Positions 60,657-64,000 of a DNA stretch of 64,000 bases are shown here, piece by piece (position 1 is the stretch's first letter; the number at the start of each line of letters is the position of its first letter). Under the pieces are notes generated by a model. It was given only the letters and a program-made list of their open reading frames with translations, was not told where the DNA came from and made no database searches. Origin of the DNA: CAYMUL01 sp964393605 (GTDB lineage: Bacteria; Bacteroidota; Ignavibacteria; Ignavibacteriales; Ignavibacteriaceae). The position numbers and the translations under genes are program-made. The DNA lies in assembly GCA_964393605.1 (NCBI GenBank), contig CAYMUL010000010.1, positions 49,890 through 113,889 of the forward strand, given 5' to 3'.

Positions 60657-62666
60657 CTAACGCTGGCTGCTATTATCGAAGGCGTCGGTTTGGTTGGAAA
60701 GCTGAGTGCCTTTCATGTTGGCATTTACAACTGCATTGTCATTTGTAAATACTACACCTGTTGTAAGAGAGTTTGCATTCTGGAAGTTTGCATTTGTGCC
60801 TGTCCAATTTTGGAAATAGAAGTTATGCGTTCTATTGTTTATTGGTACCTCCTGCGGCGATTCTGCTTTGACGGAGTAGTAGGGTGGGGTCCATACTTGA
60901 GTAATTGGGTTATATCCTTGATTCAAGAAGACGCCTTTGTAAACGGCATTTTGTGAGAGAATAAACGGTGAGGAATAAGAATGAAATATACTACCCCCCA
61001 TTCCCCGATTTCTAAGTGTATTTCCAAAATCAGGATCCGAATAATCCTCATACCATGGATCTTTAATTTGAATATTTCCATATTGATTACCCGAAAAGTC
61101 GGAAGATTTATTCTCAATTATCAAATTATGATGAAATTCTTTCAATTGGGAACGGTAAATAGTTGGTGTGTTCTCATCTAATTCAACTGTTCTATGATTG
61201 AGTAAATTATCATCGGGAAACCATTTGTAAAATTTGCTATTACCAATTTTTGCATGAGTGCCTGATATTGCATTATTGTTATCTGCGAAAAGATTTAAAC
61301 CATGGATAGGTGCATCATCGAAAGTAAATTGAGAATTTTTCCAATATCCGACACTATCTACTGATGAAATGGGGTCGTCAATGGCGGTTTGATCAATAGA
61401 AATAAAATATTGAAATTTATTTTCAAAAAGTTGATTGATAAACCAAAGCATAATTCCAGCCGTCGCTTTTATTGCCTGTGGCATCAATATATTTCCACGG
61501 GCAAGTCCATCTTCATTTGTGGATGGAACGTTATTGAACGTCGGGAAAGTAACAGTGTTAAGATATCTGATTTCATCGGAGGTAGGATTACCACCCCAGT
61601 TTGCATTACCATCAATAAAGTATGGTCCATTTGTGTGAAACCAATCAGCCATCTGACTAGAGGTATAAAACAAAAAACGAAGAAAACTATTTTGTCCTCC
61701 AGAAGTCCACTGGTATGGATTTAATACATCTCCAACATTAGCATAATTCCATCGAGTAAAATTTTGTGGCATATAATTATGCTCATAATAGTCATGTCTG
61801 ATTCCTTCATCATCGGATCCGTGAATATCTGTATGTGCGTGTGCAGGCACTGTCATATCCTGAAGAAGATGACATATTCTTCCAAGCAACTCGAAAATGA
61901 GAAAATTTCTTTGTTCGTCGGTGAGAATCACCTCAACAGGACCTTCCCAAGATAGATGGGGTATTTTCCAGAATATTTTGGCATTTTTATTATACAATGA
62001 AGCCAGGCTTGAAAAAGTTACACTAATAATCCCATTATTTCCGAGGAATGTGTTTCCCTCCGGTGAAAAATCCTTCATTCCCCCTGTTGTTAAATTAAAA
62101 ATTAATGGATTAACGCCCTGATAGGTAAAATCGTGGGGAATAAAATATTTTACTCCGCCAGAAGCTGTCGTACTCCCTTCGGTATACCATCGAGCCTTTT
62201 TATATGCGTTTTCACAATTGTATATCCAAAATTGTGTACTTAAAAGACCTGCGCGTCCGTACAATGTATGGTCTACAGCATCTCCATCATCAGCACGCCA
62301 AAAATGTGTTACACTAGTAAACGGGTCTGTCGAACTAAAAGCCGCTAATACAGTCCCAACTCCAGGTACTACATTCGGAGGAAAACTTTGACTCCTCATT
62401 AACATGGCATCCCAATGATCTTCGTCATAATTGGCAGCGACTACTTTACTCTCTTGGAATAATAAATTTTTTATGGGCCAATCTGTTAAATCACCGGTAT
62501 TTCCCATATGGTTTTCAAGGGTGGACAAAAAAGGGATGTAATTTTGAAATCTATTTTTAAGCAGTTTAAATGCTTCGTTGGTAATATATTGATGCACTCT
62601 TTCTTCATGCGAGTAAAGAACGCAGTTTATAATAACCAAGAATATTGTGATTTTTTTATTAAACAT
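60657..62666 (-). CDS. Exported zinc-dependent phospholipase C-like protein, 3' truncated
   Basis: 669 residues after a signal peptide (to NCVLYS). EERVHQYITNEAFKLL and LLGRICHLLQDMTVPAHAHTDIH...DYYEHNY give the His/Asp pattern of the phospholipase C/P1 nuclease fold, which binds three zinc ions. The premature TAG removes the BNR-like and T9SS sorting parts still visible downstream, so the product may stay in the periplasm or be inactive. Substrate is unknown. Confidence 0.7.
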   Translation of the reverse strand: MFNKKITIFLVIINCVLYSHEERVHQYITNEAFKLLKNRFQNYIPFLSTLENHMGNTGDLTDWPIKNLLFQESKVVAANYDEDHWDAMLMRSQSFPPNVVPGVGTVLAAFSSTDPFTSVTHFWRADDGDAVDHTLYGRAGLLSTQFWIYNCENAYKKARWYTEGSTTASGGVKYFIPHDFTYQGVNPLIFNLTTGGMKDFSPEGNTFLGNNGIISVTFSSLASLYNKNAKIFWKIPHLSWEGPVEVILTDEQRNFLIFELLGRICHLLQDMTVPAHAHTDIHGSDDEGIRHDYYEHNYMPQNFTRWNYANVGDVLNPYQWTSGGQNSFLRFLFYTSSQMADWFHTNGPYFIDGNANWGGNPTSDEIRYLNTVTFPTFNNVPSTNEDGLARGNILMPQAIKATAGIMLWFINQLFENKFQYFISIDQTAIDDPISSVDSVGYWKNSQFTFDDAPIHGLNLFADNNNAISGTHAKIGNSKFYKWFPDDNLLNHRTVELDENTPTIYRSQLKEFHHNLIIENKSSDFSGNQYGNIQIKDPWYEDYSDPDFGNTLRNRGMGGSIFHSYSSPFILSQNAVYKGVFLNQGYNPITQVWTPPYYSVKAESPQEVPINNRTHNFYFQNWTGTNANFQNANSLTTGVVFTNDNAVVNANMKGTQLSNQTDAFDNSSQR

Positions 62667-62761
62667 AATTTTTCCTAACTTTTATTAAATTAATAAGTGT
62701 AAATAAATTCAAACGCTATGATTCATTTTATAGCAATTACGTGTAGTGTGTCATTTTCAAT

Positions 62762-62790
62762 CTGGAGATGTGCTGCGAGCCCATCTCCAG
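62762..62790. repeat. Hairpin in intergenic region
   Basis: CTGGAGATG pairs with CATCTCCAG around 11 bases. A T-rich stretch follows only on the plus strand, where no gene ends, so it is probably not a terminator for the minus-strand gene. Confidence 0.4.
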
Positions 62791-62824
62791 TGTTAATATT
62801 TTTTTCTCATATTTTTATTCCTCA

Positions 62825-64000
62825 TTAATTCAACCTTCCAAAAAGTAACAATGCTTCTGCGCCTTTCCATCCCACTGCGGTAAGCAGACTTTCATTTTTT
62901 GATAGAGCCAAAAACGCTATACTTCCATAAAATTCGGAAAAATTTTTCCAACTCAAACCATTGTAATGGTACAATATTCCGAAGTCGCCAGCAATAACAA
63001 TATCATTCAATCCAGTTCCTCGTATGGCTCTGCAAAAATACATCTGATTAAGCCCATTCATCCGTAACCAAAATGAACTATTCATGATATTCCTTCTCTT
63101 ATAATTACCACCCCCAACAATAAAATATTCTCTTTCACTATTATGCCATATTCCCCAGGAGGTTGTGTAAATACCGGAGGTGGAAATTGATTTAGCCTCG
63201 GTTTTTGTAAGCTTTAGAATGTGCGTGGGTGGTTGTGTAAAATATGTTGAGGCAACAGCCAAAATCTCCCACTCTTGTGTTCTTTCATTATAATCCCCCC
63301 AAATATCATTTATATTCAAACTCGTTCCGCTCTCTATCTTCTTCCAACTGCTGCCATCCCAATGCGCGATGTTCCCGCCAATACCAACCGCATACAAATC
63401 GTTACTGCTGCTGCCCCAGAGTTTGTTGATTGACATGGAAACATTCGAAGGCAGACAAAACTTATCTATCTGAACACCGTTCTGTAATCTTGCAATTTTA
63501 TCGCCAGTCGAACTAATCCAAATCTGTCCATCATCAAAAGCAAAAATTGCGCCTGCTGGGTATGAAGATAGACTTGTACTTCCACAAACAGTTGGAAAAA
63601 ATATTCTCTTCAAATTCCATTCACTTCCATCCCAATGCACGGCGTTGTAAGCATGCGGGTCAGGGTTTCCAAGTGAATCCTTCATATAAATTTCACCAAC
63701 TGCCCAAATGTTGTTTTCGTTTATTATTGCAACATCGTAAAGCGTGCTGCTGCTGTGCTGCCCAAATGTAAAAGTCTGCCACGTAAAATTGTGGCTTGTG
63801 GTGTCCATGGTTACGGTTGGCGCTTCAGCGGTTTTTAGTTCACCGGATTTGTTTATCCACTCAGCTTTAAACTTGTAGCTGCGTTTTGGTAAAAGACTAT
63901 CGATGAATAGTAAAGTATCTGCCGTAGTTAAGTTTATTATCTGTTTTACTTTTTCTTCACCGTTGTTTTCACTCTGCTTTAGCGTAACAGCGGCGGGGAG
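62825..64000 (-). CDS. Large exported-type protein, BNR/WD-like repeats with FN3-like segment, partial
   Basis: The frame is open to the right window edge, so the 5' part is missing; an internal ATG at 63808 is not the true start. The visible 392 residues begin with an FN3-like stretch (TADTLLFIDSLLPKRSYKFKAEWINKSGELKTAEAPTVTM). Propeller-like repeats of the form W-x-G-x(n)-DLYAVGIGGNIAHWDGSSWKK and NDIVIAGDFGILYHYNGLSWKN follow. It looks like a cell-surface or secreted protein. No T9SS tail follows the last repeat. Confidence 0.75.
   Translation of the reverse strand, partial: LPAAVTLKQSENNGEEKVKQIINLTTADTLLFIDSLLPKRSYKFKAEWINKSGELKTAEAPTVTMDTTSHNFTWQTFTFGQHSSSTLYDVAIINENNIWAVGEIYMKDSLGNPDPHAYNAVHWDGSEWNLKRIFFPTVCGSTSLSSYPAGAIFAFDDGQIWISSTGDKIARLQNGVQIDKFCLPSNVSMSINKLWGSSSNDLYAVGIGGNIAHWDGSSWKKIESGTSLNINDIWGDYNERTQEWEILAVASTYFTQPPTHILKLTKTEAKSISTSGIYTTSWGIWHNSEREYFIVGGGNYKRRNIMNSSFWLRMNGLNQMYFCRAIRGTGLNDIVIAGDFGILYHYNGLSWKNFSEFYGSIAFLALSKNESLLTAVGWKGAEALLLFGRLN

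Overview
The window is AT-rich bacterial DNA, and the gene set points to the Bacteroidota/Ignavibacteriota/Chlorobiota side of the tree. The signs are secreted proteins with C-terminal type IX secretion (T9SS) sorting domains, an IleRS of the HHVM-signature class, a lysine-rich DksA/TraR-like protein beside ileS and lspA, a complete Ccm cytochrome c maturation operon, and dispersed GxxExxY/REP-type repeats. This placement is an inference from gene families; no 16S rRNA is present. Two runs of 100 N (4943-5042, 20880-20979) are scaffold gaps, and each lies inside a tandem repeat.

Layout. 1-4.6 kb: a HEPN/MNT toxin-antitoxin pair, a GxxExxY gene between direct repeats, an L,D-transpeptidase and an unknown gene. 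4.65-21.0 kb: a type III-A (Csm) CRISPR-Cas island. From right to left on the minus strand it carries cas6, cas10/csm1 (HD and GGDD both intact), csm2-csm3-csm4-csm5 and three ancillary genes of CARF type: a TIGR02710-like CARF-HEPN RNase, a Card1/Can2-like CARF-PD-(D/E)XK nuclease and an NE0113-like CARF/ring-nuclease protein with a winged-helix-like tail. These are followed by a RAYT transposase in a duplicated REP cassette, a small secreted protein, cas1, cas2, a leader and an array of 21 full repeats plus one split repeat. The island ends next to an initiator tRNA-fMet gene surrounded by broken, hairpin-invaded partial copies of itself.

21-43 kb: ordinary chromosome. One run (yggS, divIVA-like, punA, membrane protein, ileS, dksA-like, lspA, rluD) and another (metF, Gfo/Idh/MocA, class II aldolase, ddl, ftsB-like, rarA) are tightly packed and look like operons. 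cysS, a beta-carbonic-anhydrase-like gene, pta, a glutathione peroxidase, malQ, a TerB-like gene and mnmA also lie here. 43.1-46.95 kb: a graveyard of toxin-antitoxin and DUF2442/DUF4160 modules broken by frameshifts and nonsense codons. Its right end is marked by a perfect 112-bp duplication of the ccmF 3' end.

47-64 kb: ccmABCDEF, a T9SS metalloprotease, an FG-GAP/VCBS protein, an acyl-CoA thioesterase, bamD, gdh, htpX, a broken T9SS phospholipase-C-like gene, and a large exported repeat protein that runs off the right edge.

The most notable system is the type III-A locus. Cas10 should make cyclic oligoadenylates on target RNA binding. Three different sensor/effector genes follow in the same apparent operon, and the spacers read like mRNA sense on the plus strand, so the crRNAs would be antisense to transcripts.
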